A stretch of DNA of 52,687 nt. Origin: an uncultured Pelagibacteraceae bacterium. GTDB lineage: Bacteria > Pseudomonadota > Alphaproteobacteria > Pelagibacterales > AG-422-B15. This document shows positions 33,003 through 44,493 of the stretch, piece after piece (position 1 is the stretch's first letter; each line of letters starts with the position of its first letter). Both the position numbers and the translations under genes were made by a program. The notes under the pieces were generated by a model. The model worked only from the letters and a program-made list of their open reading frames with translations, made no database searches and was not told the DNA's origin. Where the stretch lies: positions 1 to 52,687 of the forward strand of contig CACEZK010000008.1 in assembly GCA_902564025.1 (NCBI GenBank), written 5' to 3'.

Positions 33003-34529
33003 CTATTCTATCTGCATTAATAGCTCAGATACAAGTTTATTAATATCTAACCCTTTTGATGCAAGTCCATAGATCTTTTTATCTGGTCTAATAATTATTT
33101 CTCCTGCTTCTAAATAATCGGATAACTCGGGGCCAATATTAAAATCAGAATAGTCAAAAATAAATTTAAAATTCAGGTTAATTAATTTTTCATATATATC
33201 TTCAGATAACTCACTTCTTACATCTTTTTTCGAAAATATTGCAAAACAGTTTCCAATCATTTTGTCTAAGCAAGCAATACCTTGTTTATCAGTAATCTCT
33301 CTATTAAAAAGTCTTCTGTTGATTATCATTTCACTCTGTGAATGACTAAAAATACCTTTTTTTGATTCCTTTTCTTCAATATTTTTATTTCTCCCAAATG
33401 CTTGGTCTCTGGCCTCCGGGGCGATTGCCTCCTCTAATGGCATATTTTTCTGAGATGCGATAGATAGTGAGTCAATCAATTGTCCAAGTGCAATAGATGA
33501 TTTTATTGTTTGCTTTATTGGTTGAGCTCTTTCTAAATCGTAAGAAAGTAAAAGATTTTTGTTGCAGTTAAAATTAACAACCAAATTAATTTTCCAGATC
33601 AAATTTAATATATCTCTAATTCCTGTATTTAGACCTTGACTTGCATAGGGCGGCATTTGATAAGCAGTATCACCTATTAAAAAAACATTGTTTTTCTGAA
33701 AAGTATTAGCAAAAGATCCTCTAAAATTTTGAATAGATGTATTTTCAATCTCATACTGATTAGGCTCTATCCATTTTGAAATCAAGTTTTGGATATTATT
33801 TTTTTGAATAATTTTTTTGTGTTGTTCACCTGTTAGTAATTGAAATTCAAACCTATGTCTTCTATTTGAAAGGGAAATATAAGAAGTAGGTCTTTTATCA
33901 TCGCAGATTTGCCTGAAAACATTTTCTAAACTATTTTCATTCTTTAGCAATATATCGACGAGAAGCCAATTTTTTGAATATCTTTGATCAACAGACTCGA
34001 TGTCTAATTTATTTCTTACAAAAGAATTGGCACCATCGCATGCAATTAGGTAAAGGGTTTCAAAATATTTTAATTTGTTACCATTTTTTGTATCAAGTCC
34101 CACTTTATTATTATTTAAGCTAAAGTTAATAAGTTCGTTATCAAATAGTAAATCTATATTTTCATCAGCCTTACATTTTTCTCTTATTATTTTTTCAATC
34201 TCCGGCTGAAAAAAAGTACAAACGGAAGGAAAATCATTATTAGTGTGTAATACTGGATTACGTTGGATCACTTTTCCATTAGTTAGCACAATGTCAGTAA
34301 AATCTGGTTTATTTAAAAATACTTTTAAAGCATCGTATAAACCAACATTTTCCAGTAAACGTAAACTTTCATCATCGAATGATACAGCTTTTGAGGAAAA
34401 TTCAGTGTCCGATTTTGACTCAATAACTAGTGTTCTAAGATTGTATTGACTACATACTTTTGCACAGATTTGTCCAATTAGTCCAAAACCCACAATTGCA
34501 ACATCATATTGATTAATATTACTAGTCAA
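33003..34529 (-). CDS. FAD-dependent aromatic monooxygenase (MhpA-like)
   Basis: A 508-residue class A flavoprotein monooxygenase. FAD motif GFGLIG lies near residue 15; the second FAD motif is VFLIGDTAYQMPPYASQGLNTGIRD (positions 33620-33695), as in 3-(3-hydroxyphenyl)propionate hydroxylase and pentachlorophenol monooxygenase. It starts with TTG, supported by AGGAG seven bases upstream and no closer alternative. It should hydroxylate a phenolic substrate with NAD(P)H and O2. No ring-cleavage genes are adjacent, so the substrate is open. It diverges from the amidinotransferase gene 90 bases away. Confidence 0.85.
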   Translation of the reverse strand: MTSNINQYDVAIVGFGLIGQICAKVCSQYNLRTLVIESKSDTEFSSKAVSFDDESLRLLENVGLYDALKVFLNKPDFTDIVLTNGKVIQRNPVLHTNNDFPSVCTFFQPEIEKIIREKCKADENIDLLFDNELINFSLNNNKVGLDTKNGNKLKYFETLYLIACDGANSFVRNKLDIESVDQRYSKNWLLVDILLKNENSLENVFRQICDDKRPTSYISLSNRRHRFEFQLLTGEQHKKIIQKNNIQNLISKWIEPNQYEIENTSIQNFRGSFANTFQKNNVFLIGDTAYQMPPYASQGLNTGIRDILNLIWKINLVVNFNCNKNLLLSYDLERAQPIKQTIKSSIALGQLIDSLSIASQKNMPLEEAIAPEARDQAFGRNKNIEEKESKKGIFSHSQSEMIINRRLFNREITDKQGIACLDKMIGNCFAIFSKKDVRSELSEDIYEKLINLNFKFIFDYSDFNIGPELSDYLEAGEIIIRPDKKIYGLASKGLDINKLVSELLMQIE

Positions 34530-34619
34530 AATAACTCCTAGAAAATGAAATCGCTTGACTCTTACTTTTAATTTAGTTTGAATTCAAGCCATTATTTAAT
34601 TTGATAAAAAAGATTTGAA

Positions 34620-35726
34620 ATGGTGAAAATAGTAAATTCATGGAATGAGTGGGATCCTCTAAAACACATAATTGTTGGAAGAGCAGATAATTGTTGCATT
34701 GCTCCAGTTGAACCTGCAATGGCTCCGAAAATTCCTGAAGACTCTGATATGAAAGGTCAATTTGGACCAAGGCCACAACATACAATTGATAGAGCAAATT
34801 ATTTACTTGATAATTTCTCTGATATTTTAGAAAAAAGAGGAGTAAAAGTAGATCGTCCATCTCCACTAGATTTCAATCAGAAAATTGGTACCCCAGATTG
34901 GAGTATAGAAACAATGTTTGGCTGTATGCCTCCTCGAGATGTTATACTTACTTTAGGCAGTGAGATGCTGGAAGCTACGATGTCCTTTCGTTCAAGATGG
35001 TTTGAATATTTATGTTATCGACCGTTATTACAAAGTTTTTTTGACCAAGACCCAGAAATGAAATGGGAGACTGCTCCAAAACCAAGGTTAACGAATAAAT
35101 CATACAGGGATAATTATCTTGCAGATGAAATTACAATAGAACAGAGATACGAATGGGTTGCCGATAAAAAGTTTGTTACAACTGAGGAAGAACCACTATT
35201 TGATGCAGCTGATGTGTTAAGAATGGGCAAAGATTTATTTATTCAACACGGGTTCACAACGAACTTAAAAGGCATTGATTGGATTAAAAGACACTTTCCA
35301 GACCAACGTGTTCATGTACTAAATTTCCCAACTGATCCTTTTCCTACACATATTGACGCTACATTTACGCCATTGAGGCCAGGATTGATATTAAATAATC
35401 CTGAAAGAAGACTACCTGATGAACAAAGAAAAATTTTTCATGATAACGACTGGGAAATAATCGATGCCGCTAGACCCGCTCACAATTCTCCTCCTCCATT
35501 ATGCTATTCAAGCGTATGGCTGAGCATGAACGTTCTCATGCTAGACCCAAAAACAGTTTGCGTTGAAGAAACTGAAGTTCACCAGATGGATCAACTAGAT
35601 AAATTAAATTTCGAAGTTGTTCCGGTTCCTTTCAGAGATGCTTATCCATTTGGTGGCGCTTTACACTGCGCAACAACTGATGTTTATCGTGAAAGCAGCC
35701 AGGAGGATTACTTTACGAAACAATAA
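34620..35726 (+). CDS. Glycine amidinotransferase-like enzyme
   Basis: A 368-residue protein closely patterned on arginine:glycine amidinotransferase: NSWNEWDPLKHIIVGRADN at the start, FDAADVLRMGKDLFIQ with Asp195/Asp198, HIDATFTPL with His244, WLSMNVLMLD and catalytic Cys350 in GGALHCATTDVYR. It transfers the amidino group from arginine to an amine through a Cys-amidino intermediate. Length matches bacterial members without the mitochondrial extension. Acceptor (glycine, lysine, a polyamine or other) cannot be told. The gene is alone on its strand and converges with rodA. Confidence 0.9.
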   Translation: MVKIVNSWNEWDPLKHIIVGRADNCCIAPVEPAMAPKIPEDSDMKGQFGPRPQHTIDRANYLLDNFSDILEKRGVKVDRPSPLDFNQKIGTPDWSIETMFGCMPPRDVILTLGSEMLEATMSFRSRWFEYLCYRPLLQSFFDQDPEMKWETAPKPRLTNKSYRDNYLADEITIEQRYEWVADKKFVTTEEEPLFDAADVLRMGKDLFIQHGFTTNLKGIDWIKRHFPDQRVHVLNFPTDPFPTHIDATFTPLRPGLILNNPERRLPDEQRKIFHDNDWEIIDAARPAHNSPPPLCYSSVWLSMNVLMLDPKTVCVEETEVHQMDQLDKLNFEVVPVPFRDAYPFGGALHCATTDVYRESSQEDYFTKQ

Positions 35727-35729
35727 TTT

Positions 35730-36857
35730 TTAATAATTTGTTTTCTCAATTATGATATTTCGATTGATATAACAATTCATTAAAAGTCCAAACCCAAACA
35801 TAACTGCTAACATTGAACTCCCTCCATAGGATATAAATGGAAGTGGAACTCCTACTACTGGAAGCAAGCCTGTGACCATTCCAATATTTACAAAAACGTA
35901 AATAAAAAATACATTACATACTCCTAAAGACAAATATTTACTAAATAAGCTGCGACTTTTTAATGCAAGACGAATAGAAATCATAATTAAGGCTGCATAA
36001 ATTAATAATAAAAGCAATGTCCCTATGAAACCAAATTCCTCACCTAACATTGTAAATATAAAATCTGTTTGCATTTCAGGAAGAAAATTGAGATGGCTCT
36101 GAGTACCTTCCATGTAACCTTTCCCGAAAATACCACCAGAGCCAAGAGCAATTTTTGATTGCATTATGTGGTATCCATTTCCAAGAGGATCACGTTCAGG
36201 ATTGAAAAAAGTGAGCACTCTGTCTTTCTGATAATCTTTGAGATATTGCCACAAAACTGGTAAAGAGCATAATATTGAAAATACGCCTACTATAAAATAT
36301 TTATAATTTAAACCTGAGATCCAAAAAAGACTTATCCCGCCAATTAGAATTATCAGAGCTGTACCTAAATCTGGCTGTGTGATTACTAAGAATACTGGGA
36401 CTATAGTAATGATCAGTGGAATAATCAAAGTCTTAATAAAACCGCTATCATTGTTTATTGAATGAAAATACTTAGCCAAAGCTAAGATTAAAGTATATTT
36501 AACAAACTCTGAAGGCTGTAGACTTATACCAGCTATGTTGATCCATCTAGTAGCACCGTTACTCTCAATTCCAAAAAAAGGAATAATGGCCAAAGATATA
36601 ATACTCAGGAAAAAAATTAAATATGCATAACCAAATATTAACCTTAAATCAAAGAATATAACTAAAAAAAAGATCATTAATCCAAGTATAAATCTTTGAG
36701 AGTGCTTCAATGGCCACGAGTTAAAGTCTCCATTTGAAATACTATATAATGCAGCCAAACCCACAAAAAATAATGTAGTTATTAAACCTAGTAGAGGATA
36801 ATTTATACTTTGTAGTTTGGCAAAGGCTGAACTATAAAAGTTATATTGATTAAACAT
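35730..36857 (-). CDS. rodA: Peptidoglycan glycosyltransferase RodA
   Basis: A 375-residue SEDS-family protein with about ten membrane segments. Hallmarks: GATRWINIAGISLQPSEFVK, QPDLGTALIILIGG, FLPEMQTDFIFTMLGEEFG and the terminal PLPFISYGGSS. It polymerises glycan strands with PBP2 in the elongasome. Its ATG lies in the end of mrdA (8-base overlap). It is the last gene of mreBCD-mrdA-rodA. Confidence 0.97.
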   Translation of the reverse strand: MFNQYNFYSSAFAKLQSINYPLLGLITTLFFVGLAALYSISNGDFNSWPLKHSQRFILGLMIFFLVIFFDLRLIFGYAYLIFFLSIISLAIIPFFGIESNGATRWINIAGISLQPSEFVKYTLILALAKYFHSINNDSGFIKTLIIPLIITIVPVFLVITQPDLGTALIILIGGISLFWISGLNYKYFIVGVFSILCSLPVLWQYLKDYQKDRVLTFFNPERDPLGNGYHIMQSKIALGSGGIFGKGYMEGTQSHLNFLPEMQTDFIFTMLGEEFGFIGTLLLLLIYAALIMISIRLALKSRSLFSKYLSLGVCNVFFIYVFVNIGMVTGLLPVVGVPLPFISYGGSSMLAVMFGFGLLMNCYINRNIIIEKTNY

Positions 36858-38721
36858 TAAAAATTTCGTTTCTTTTTAAATGGAGTTTTTTTTCAAATAA
36901 ATATTTGAATATATCTGATGCAATTGGAGCTGCAGATCCTGATCCACTGCCTCCGTGTTCAACAATTACAGAAACTGCATACTTAGGGTCTGTAGTTGGA
37001 CCGTATCCGATAAAAAGACCATGATCTCTTTTTTCCCACGGCAAATCTTTATTTTTTATTAACCCTTCTTCTCTTTCTTTAATTGATATTGCTCTTACTT
37101 GAGATGTGCCTGTTTTACCAGCCATTTTATACTTACCATTAATTCTTGATCTATAGGAAGTCCCTCCGGGAGCATTAGTAGCTTCGTCTAATGCATTTTT
37201 AATAATTTTCAGATATTTGGGATCTGCAATAATTCGCTCATTATAAACATTTGAGGTTTCAATATCATATATCAATTTTGGGCTAAGCCTCGTTCCATTA
37301 TTAATTAATTGAGCTAATGCAAGAGACAGCTGCGCTGCAGTTGTTAAAAAATATCCTTGGCCTATACCAGCAGATAATGTTTCTCCTACCATCCATCTAC
37401 TGCCAAGATTTTCTAATTTCCACTGTTTGTTTGGAACTACTCCACTTTTTTCTTCATAAAGAGATTTGAAAACTTTTTCTCCTAACCCATATCTTTTACA
37501 AACCTCAGCGATTTTATTAATTCCTATTCTTCTTGCAATTTGATAAAAATAAACATCACAAGATACCTTTATAGCCTTTGTCATATCTACATTTCCGTGT
37601 CCTTCTTTCTTCCAGCAATGAAATGTTTTATATCCTGATTCTAGACTAGTATCTTCTATTAGGTGTTTCCCATCACAAAAAAAAGTTTCTTTATGAGGAA
37701 CTCCTGACTCTAAGGCTGCAAGTGCAACAAATGGTTTTATCGTTGATCCAGGAGGATATTGATTGGATATTGATTTATTAATCAGTGGTTTATATTTATC
37801 TGATAAGAGATTTTCCCAAGTTTCATTTGAAATAGATTTACTAAATATATTTGGATCATATGATGGTGAGGATGCCAATGCATAAAACTCGCCATTTTTT
37901 ACATTAATTACAGAGACACTTCCACTAAGTCCTTTTAATCTTTCATAGCAAAACTTTTGTAATTCTGAGTCAATTGTAAGTTGTATGTAGTTTCCTTGCA
38001 CACTATTTACTCGATCAAGTTCTCTAATTTCTCGTCCATTGGCATTAACTTCAATATTCTTATTGCCTAGCTTACCTCGTAAAATTGCATCTTTAGCTTT
38101 TTCTACACCTATCTTGCCTGCTTTTGCTGTGCTTAGTTTGGATAATGGGTTTGACTCTTCTTCATTTTTACTTATTGGAGAAACATACCCAATTAAATGT
38201 GAGTGCGACTCTCCTTGAGTATAATATCTCTTGAAGCCAATCTGAGGGTAAATTCCCTCTAATTTATGAATATTCACATTTATTTTAGAAAAATCTTCCC
38301 ATGTCAAGTCATCGATAATTCCAACAGGTATGAATTTTTTTCTTGAATTTACTTCATTTAATATTTTTTCTATATCAATATTTGCGTGAGGTAAAAGTGA
38401 CTTTAAATTAACTAATGATTTTTCTACGTCTCTGGTTTCTTCTTTTATTATTATAATTTCATATTTTTGTTTATTGATAGCCATTGGTCGCCCCTGCAAA
38501 TCAAAAATAATACCTCTTTCTGGTTCGAGAAATCTGTGTGTTATTCTATTTTTATCAGATAATTTTTTATAATTACTATTCTCAGCGATTTGTAAATAAG
38601 CTAGTCTTCCAACAAGCACCGAGAATACACCAGCCTTGGCAATTGTCACAAGCGCTGCTCTTCTATTGATTAAATTTTCAGTATCATATTTTTGGAAAAT
38701 AAATTTACTTGATTTCTTCAT
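36850..38721 (-). CDS. mrdA: Penicillin-binding protein 2 (transpeptidase)
   Basis: A 623-residue class B PBP. One N-terminal membrane segment (about residues 23-43) precedes the pedestal domain (RITHRFLEPERGIIFD) and the transpeptidase domain with SxxK Ser326-Lys329 (GSTIKP), Ser387-Cys-Asp (the SxN equivalent, SCD as in many PBP2) and KTG at 536-538. It crosslinks peptidoglycan for side-wall growth together with RodA. It overlaps mreD upstream by 17 bases. Confidence 0.97.
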   Translation of the reverse strand: MKKSSKFIFQKYDTENLINRRAALVTIAKAGVFSVLVGRLAYLQIAENSNYKKLSDKNRITHRFLEPERGIIFDLQGRPMAINKQKYEIIIIKEETRDVEKSLVNLKSLLPHANIDIEKILNEVNSRKKFIPVGIIDDLTWEDFSKINVNIHKLEGIYPQIGFKRYYTQGESHSHLIGYVSPISKNEEESNPLSKLSTAKAGKIGVEKAKDAILRGKLGNKNIEVNANGREIRELDRVNSVQGNYIQLTIDSELQKFCYERLKGLSGSVSVINVKNGEFYALASSPSYDPNIFSKSISNETWENLLSDKYKPLINKSISNQYPPGSTIKPFVALAALESGVPHKETFFCDGKHLIEDTSLESGYKTFHCWKKEGHGNVDMTKAIKVSCDVYFYQIARRIGINKIAEVCKRYGLGEKVFKSLYEEKSGVVPNKQWKLENLGSRWMVGETLSAGIGQGYFLTTAAQLSLALAQLINNGTRLSPKLIYDIETSNVYNERIIADPKYLKIIKNALDEATNAPGGTSYRSRINGKYKMAGKTGTSQVRAISIKEREEGLIKNKDLPWEKRDHGLFIGYGPTTDPKYAVSVIVEHGGSGSGSAAPIASDIFKYLFEKKLHLKRNEIFNV

Positions 38722-39190
38722 ATTTTTTCTGGCTATATATAATTATTAAGTTTAATGGCGGGTATAATAAAACCATTATTATGAAAGCTGACAATTCACC
38801 AACAGATATATAATTGAGTTGGTAATTAAAATAGATAAATAAGTTTTTAAAAATAAATAATATTAATAATGCTATAATAAATATTATAAATTTAATTTTT
38901 TGTTGTTCGAATAAACCATTAATTGAGATAATCTGACTTAGAACATAGAAATATAAAAAAATACTTCCAGAATAACCTAAATGCATTCCAAGCAAAATAT
39001 CTTGAAAAATACCCCAAGCAAAAAGAAGAAGAGGTACTAACCATTCGCTTTCATTCCATTTTATTGAATACAACAAAATGGACAGTATTAAAGTTAAATC
39101 GATTAGATTAAAATTAAAAACATTGTTAAATGAAATAAAAAAAAGAAGAGATCCATTTAATAGCAAATAACTTTTGAAACTTAGAGTCAT
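38705..39190 (-). CDS. mreD: Rod-shape-determining protein MreD
   Basis: A 161-residue, almost wholly hydrophobic protein with five or so membrane segments. Sequence is weakly conserved, but WGIFQDILLGMHLGYSG resembles the MreD signature, and position between mreC and mrdA is decisive. It is an inner-membrane elongasome subunit. It starts 2 bases after the mreC stop. Confidence 0.88.
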   Translation of the reverse strand: MTLSFKSYLLLNGSLLFFISFNNVFNFNLIDLTLILSILLYSIKWNESEWLVPLLLFAWGIFQDILLGMHLGYSGSIFLYFYVLSQIISINGLFEQQKIKFIIFIIALLILFIFKNLFIYFNYQLNYISVGELSAFIIMVLLYPPLNLIIIYSQKKYEEIK

Positions 39191-39192
39191 TT

Positions 39193-40032
39193 TTAGTTTT
39201 CTTTTATTAGTTTATAATTTAATAATTTCACATGCGATAAAGTCGCTATATTTTCAAATATACTAATCTCGATTTCATTTGATTTTTTTCCAACTACTTG
39301 ACCAATCAATAGAAATGGAGGAAAAATTCCACCTTTTCCTGATGTTGTGACTAAGTCTCCAATGCTAATTTTTTCAATATGTTCAACAAATTCTATAATT
39401 GGGTTTTCTCGACCTTGACCTACTAGCATACCATGATAACCATCTTCAGAAATTATCACTGGAATTCTACTGTTAATGTTGCTTATTAAAAGTACGCGCG
39501 AGAGGCTTTCACCAACATGAGATATTCTACCAATTATTCCATTAGATCCTGAAACTGGCATATCCAATTTAATATTTTCTTCTTTTCCTGAATTAACAAT
39601 TAAGGTGCCGTTAAAATTATTAGAAAAATCACCAACTATCCTTGAAGTTTTAAAATCATATTCAATATCATCAGATGCGTTTAATAGACTTTCATATTGA
39701 GCTATTTTTAGTTTCATAGAAACCATCTCTTGAAAACTAGCGGAGTCAAGTAATTGCATTTCTTTGAATCTTTGATTTTCTTCATAAATATTTTGAATCT
39801 CGTAAATGCTTTCAAGTCCATTTTTAATTAAATTAATAGGACTGGAAACAATTGAAGTAATTGAGTAAACGGTATTAATACTTTTAGCTCTAAGTTCATT
39901 TGAGAGATTGCTATTGTCAAATCGTCCAAAATAAAAAATAAGGGAAAATATGATTAATCCTATAGGAATAAGAATAGACATGTAGCTATTCTTGTTAACA
40001 TATCTTGAGTAAAAATTACGTGATGTCCTCAC
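39193..40032 (-). CDS. mreC: Rod-shape-determining protein MreC
   Basis: A 279-residue protein with a short cytoplasmic tail, one membrane segment (about residues 18-34), a coiled coil (around 80-115) and the periplasmic beta domain with VNSGKEENIKLDMPVSGSNGIIGRI and GDLVTTSGKGGIFPPFLLIGQV. It links MreB filaments to the wall synthases. It starts with GTG, 13 bases after mreB. Confidence 0.94.
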   Translation of the reverse strand: MRTSRNFYSRYVNKNSYMSILIPIGLIIFSLIFYFGRFDNSNLSNELRAKSINTVYSITSIVSSPINLIKNGLESIYEIQNIYEENQRFKEMQLLDSASFQEMVSMKLKIAQYESLLNASDDIEYDFKTSRIVGDFSNNFNGTLIVNSGKEENIKLDMPVSGSNGIIGRISHVGESLSRVLLISNINSRIPVIISEDGYHGMLVGQGRENPIIEFVEHIEKISIGDLVTTSGKGGIFPPFLLIGQVVGKKSNEIEISIFENIATLSHVKLLNYKLIKEN

Positions 40033-40045
40033 TGTCAGACTTTAA

Positions 40046-41098
<1,053 letters not shown>

Positions 41099-41101
41099 TT
41101 A

Positions 41102-42661
41102 TCAAACTCCGGTGACACCTGACATACTAGCTGGAGCTGACTTTTCTCTTTTAATTATTAATTTGTTTAGAGCATTTATATATGCTTTTGCTGACGCCAC
41201 AAGTGTATCTGTATGTGCACCAAGTCCAACAACAGTTTTGCCATCTTCAGCCAACCTAACAGAAACTTCAGCTTGAGCGTCTGTGCCCTCAGTAACAGCA
41301 TGAACTTGATACAACAATAGCTTTCCTTTATGAGGAACAAGTTGACTTAAACCATTGAAGATTGCATCAACAGGTCCATCCCCAGTTGAAGTTACTGTCT
41401 TGTGCTCATCATCAATTAAAAGGCTGATCTCAGCTTTTTGAGGTCCTTTCGTTCCAGCTATAACTTGTAAATCCTGTAGTAAAATAGAGTCATTTACTCT
41501 AATTACCTGATCATCAATAATAGCAATGATGTCTTCATCATAAATATTTTTCTTTTTGTCAGCTAAATTTTTAAAGTTTTCAAAGGCCTCTTCAATTACG
41601 TTGTCATTAATTGAGTAACCAAGTTCGATTATTTTTTGTTTAAATGCATGTCTGCCAGAGTGCTTACCCATTACAAGATTTGACTCTGAAACTCCAACAC
41701 TTTCTGGGGTCATAATTTCATACGTTTTATTATTTTTTAACATCCCATCCTGATGGATACCTGCTTCATGTGCAAAAGCATTCTTTCCAACGATTGCCTT
41801 ATTAAATTGTACAGGAAAACCTGTCACTGCTGAGACAAGCTTAGAGGTTTTGGTTAGTTTTTCAGTCTGTATGTTTGTTTGAAAAGGCATCATATCATTT
41901 CTAGTTCTGATCGCCATGACAACTTCTTCCATTGCGGCGTTACCGGCTCTTTCACCCAAACCATTTATAGTGCACTCAATTTGCCTTGCACCAGCTCTAA
42001 CACCTGCAAGAGAATTTGCTACTGCTAATCCAAGATCATTGTGACAATGTGTAGAAATTGTTACTTTATCAATATTTGGAACATTATTCATTAGATGGGT
42101 TATAATATTAGTAAATTCGTCAGGAATTGAGTATCCGACTGTATCTGGAATATTTATTGTTGATGCGCCGTTCTTGATCGCCGCTTCGACAGTTTTACAC
42201 ATAAAGTCTAAATCTGTCCTAGTTCCATCTTCACAAGACCACTCAACGTCATCACATAAATTACGTGCAAAAGAAACACTCTCAATTACCTTCTGGTAAA
42301 CCTCATCAGAATTCAACTGTAACTTGTGTTTCATGTGAAGTTCACTTGTTGAAATAAATGTATGTATTCTTGGAGCTGTTGCATTTTTAAGAGCATCCGC
42401 AGCTGTCTGAATGTCATTTTTTGAAGCTCTGCTCAAAGCGCATATTGATGAATTTTTAATCTTTTTTGATATTTCAGAAACTGCTTCATAGTCTCCCTTT
42501 GATGCGGCAGGAAATCCCGCTTCAATAATATCAACTTTCAAATCGTCTAAGGCTTCTGCAATTTTTAATTTTTCTTCAATGTTCATTGAAGCGCCAGGAG
42601 ACTGCTCGCCATCTCTTAATGTAGTGTCAAAAATCTTTATGTAATTATTTTCTTTGTTCAT
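41102..42661 (-). CDS. leuA: 2-isopropylmalate synthase
   Basis: A 519-residue LeuA of normal length. The catalytic barrel starts FDTTLRDGEQSPGASM; STHCHNDLGLAVANSLAG holds the metal His pair, and GLGERAGNAAMEEVV follows. The C-terminal third is the leucine-binding allosteric domain. It condenses acetyl-CoA with 2-oxoisovalerate, the first step to leucine. An AGAGGATGAGAG ribosome binding region precedes the ATG. The gene lies behind a leucine-rich leader peptide and terminator hairpin, so attenuation by leucyl-tRNA is expected. Confidence 0.97.
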   Translation of the reverse strand: MNKENNYIKIFDTTLRDGEQSPGASMNIEEKLKIAEALDDLKVDIIEAGFPAASKGDYEAVSEISKKIKNSSICALSRASKNDIQTAADALKNATAPRIHTFISTSELHMKHKLQLNSDEVYQKVIESVSFARNLCDDVEWSCEDGTRTDLDFMCKTVEAAIKNGASTINIPDTVGYSIPDEFTNIITHLMNNVPNIDKVTISTHCHNDLGLAVANSLAGVRAGARQIECTINGLGERAGNAAMEEVVMAIRTRNDMMPFQTNIQTEKLTKTSKLVSAVTGFPVQFNKAIVGKNAFAHEAGIHQDGMLKNNKTYEIMTPESVGVSESNLVMGKHSGRHAFKQKIIELGYSINDNVIEEAFENFKNLADKKKNIYDEDIIAIIDDQVIRVNDSILLQDLQVIAGTKGPQKAEISLLIDDEHKTVTSTGDGPVDAIFNGLSQLVPHKGKLLLYQVHAVTEGTDAQAEVSVRLAEDGKTVVGLGAHTDTLVASAKAYINALNKLIIKREKSAPASMSGVTGV

Positions 42662-42703
42662 CTCTCATCCTCTTAATAAAATTAAATTGTGTTAAAATTA
42701 AGT

Positions 42704-42736
42704 GCCCCCTGCAGTAATGTTATATTACCCAGGGGC
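42704..42736 (-). terminator. leuA attenuator terminator hairpin
   Basis: The minus-strand RNA folds GCCCCTG-G-GTAAT (42736-42724) against 42718-42704 with a bulged G, a small internal mismatch and a 5-base loop, followed by a T-rich stretch (TTAATTTT). The 5' arm overlaps the last codons and stop of the leader peptide, so ribosome position can control folding. Confidence 0.65.
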
Positions 42737-42782
42737 TGCTAAGCAGATCTAACAGCAATAGAGATTGAGAAGTGCTATTCAC
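42720..42782 (-). CDS. leuL: leuA leader peptide (LeuL-like), leucine-rich
   Basis: A short frame ending TAA at 42722-42720. From GTG at 42782 it encodes 20 residues containing LLLLDLL: four consecutive Leu codons (CTA, TTG, CTG, TTA), Asp, then CTG and CTT. In-frame TTG (42812) or GTG (42821) upstream could also be the start; a GAGG lies close to the TTG. Six Leu codons in seven just before a terminator hairpin and leuA is the classic attenuation layout. The exact start is uncertain. Confidence 0.68.
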   Translation of the reverse strand: MNSTSQSLLLLDLLSSPWVI

Positions 42783-42862
42783 AGTTAATTGATTTTCTAA
42801 ATTTTTATTCAATTTCCTCACTATGTTTTATTGCACTTTCTAATTGTTTGAGATATTCGATA

Positions 42863-42889
42863 ATTATATGAAAATTCGTTATTTTTCAA
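42863..42889 (-). promoter_or_regulatory. Candidate leuA promoter
   Basis: Minus strand: TTGAAA (42889-42884) and a perfect TATAAT (42868-42863) with a 15-base spacer. A start near 42856 would give a leader of about 195 nt carrying the Leu-rich peptide and the hairpin. The remaining 42890-42957 holds nothing else I can identify. Confidence 0.5.
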
Positions 42890-42957
42890 CGTATTAGTAA
42901 AAAAACCTAATTTTCTGCCATAAATCAAGGAAATTGCTGAACTGAAGTATTGCTGAA

Positions 42958-43986
<1,029 letters not shown>

Positions 43987-44493
43987 TTACATCTTTTCTG
44001 TTCCACGTGCAATAGCTACTACACCAGTTCTTGATACCTCAGAGAGACCTAATGGCTTCATTAAATCGATGAAAGCATCAATTTTTCTTGGAGAACCATT
44101 CAATTCGAAGACGAAAGAATCGTGTGTTGTGTCTATAACTTTGGCTCTAAATACATCAGATAACCGCATTGACTCAACTCTTTTTTCTCCAGTTGAAACA
44201 ATTTTGACTAAGGCCATCTCCCTTTCAATACCCTGTTTCTCAAATGTGACGTTTACCGCTCTTTTTACTGGTACAATTCTCTGTAATTGGCTAATCATTT
44301 TATTTACTGTTTCTTCTGTACCTGGCGCCACAATTGTAATCCTAGAGATATGTTTTTCTGCATCTACTTCAGCAACTGTAAGACTATCGATGTTGTAACC
44401 TCTACCTGAAATTAAACCTATTACTCGCGCGAGAACACCTGGCTCATTATCAACAAGAACTGATACAGTATGTTTTGAAATTAATTCACTCAT
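43987..44493 (-). CDS. ilvH: Acetolactate synthase small (regulatory) subunit
   Basis: A 168-residue protein with an N-terminal ACT domain (HTVSVLVDNEPGVLARVIGLISGRGYNIDSL) that binds valine, and a C-terminal domain with FVFELNGSPRKIDAFIDLM. It stimulates the catalytic subunit and gives feedback control. Its ATG overlaps the ilvI stop by 1 base (TAATG). Confidence 0.97.
   Translation of the reverse strand: MSELISKHTVSVLVDNEPGVLARVIGLISGRGYNIDSLTVAEVDAEKHISRITIVAPGTEETVNKMISQLQRIVPVKRAVNVTFEKQGIEREMALVKIVSTGEKRVESMRLSDVFRAKVIDTTHDSFVFELNGSPRKIDAFIDLMKPLGLSEVSRTGVVAIARGTEKM

Noticed and set aside
42662..42957. T-box riboswitch ahead of leuA
   Set aside because: No T-box sequence or specifier stem is seen; the Leu-codon frame plus hairpin explains the region better, and T-boxes are rare in alphaproteobacteria.
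44069..44398. 109-codon open frame antisense to ilvH
   Set aside because: It lies entirely inside a conserved gene with intact motifs and shows no recognisable domain or ribosome binding site.
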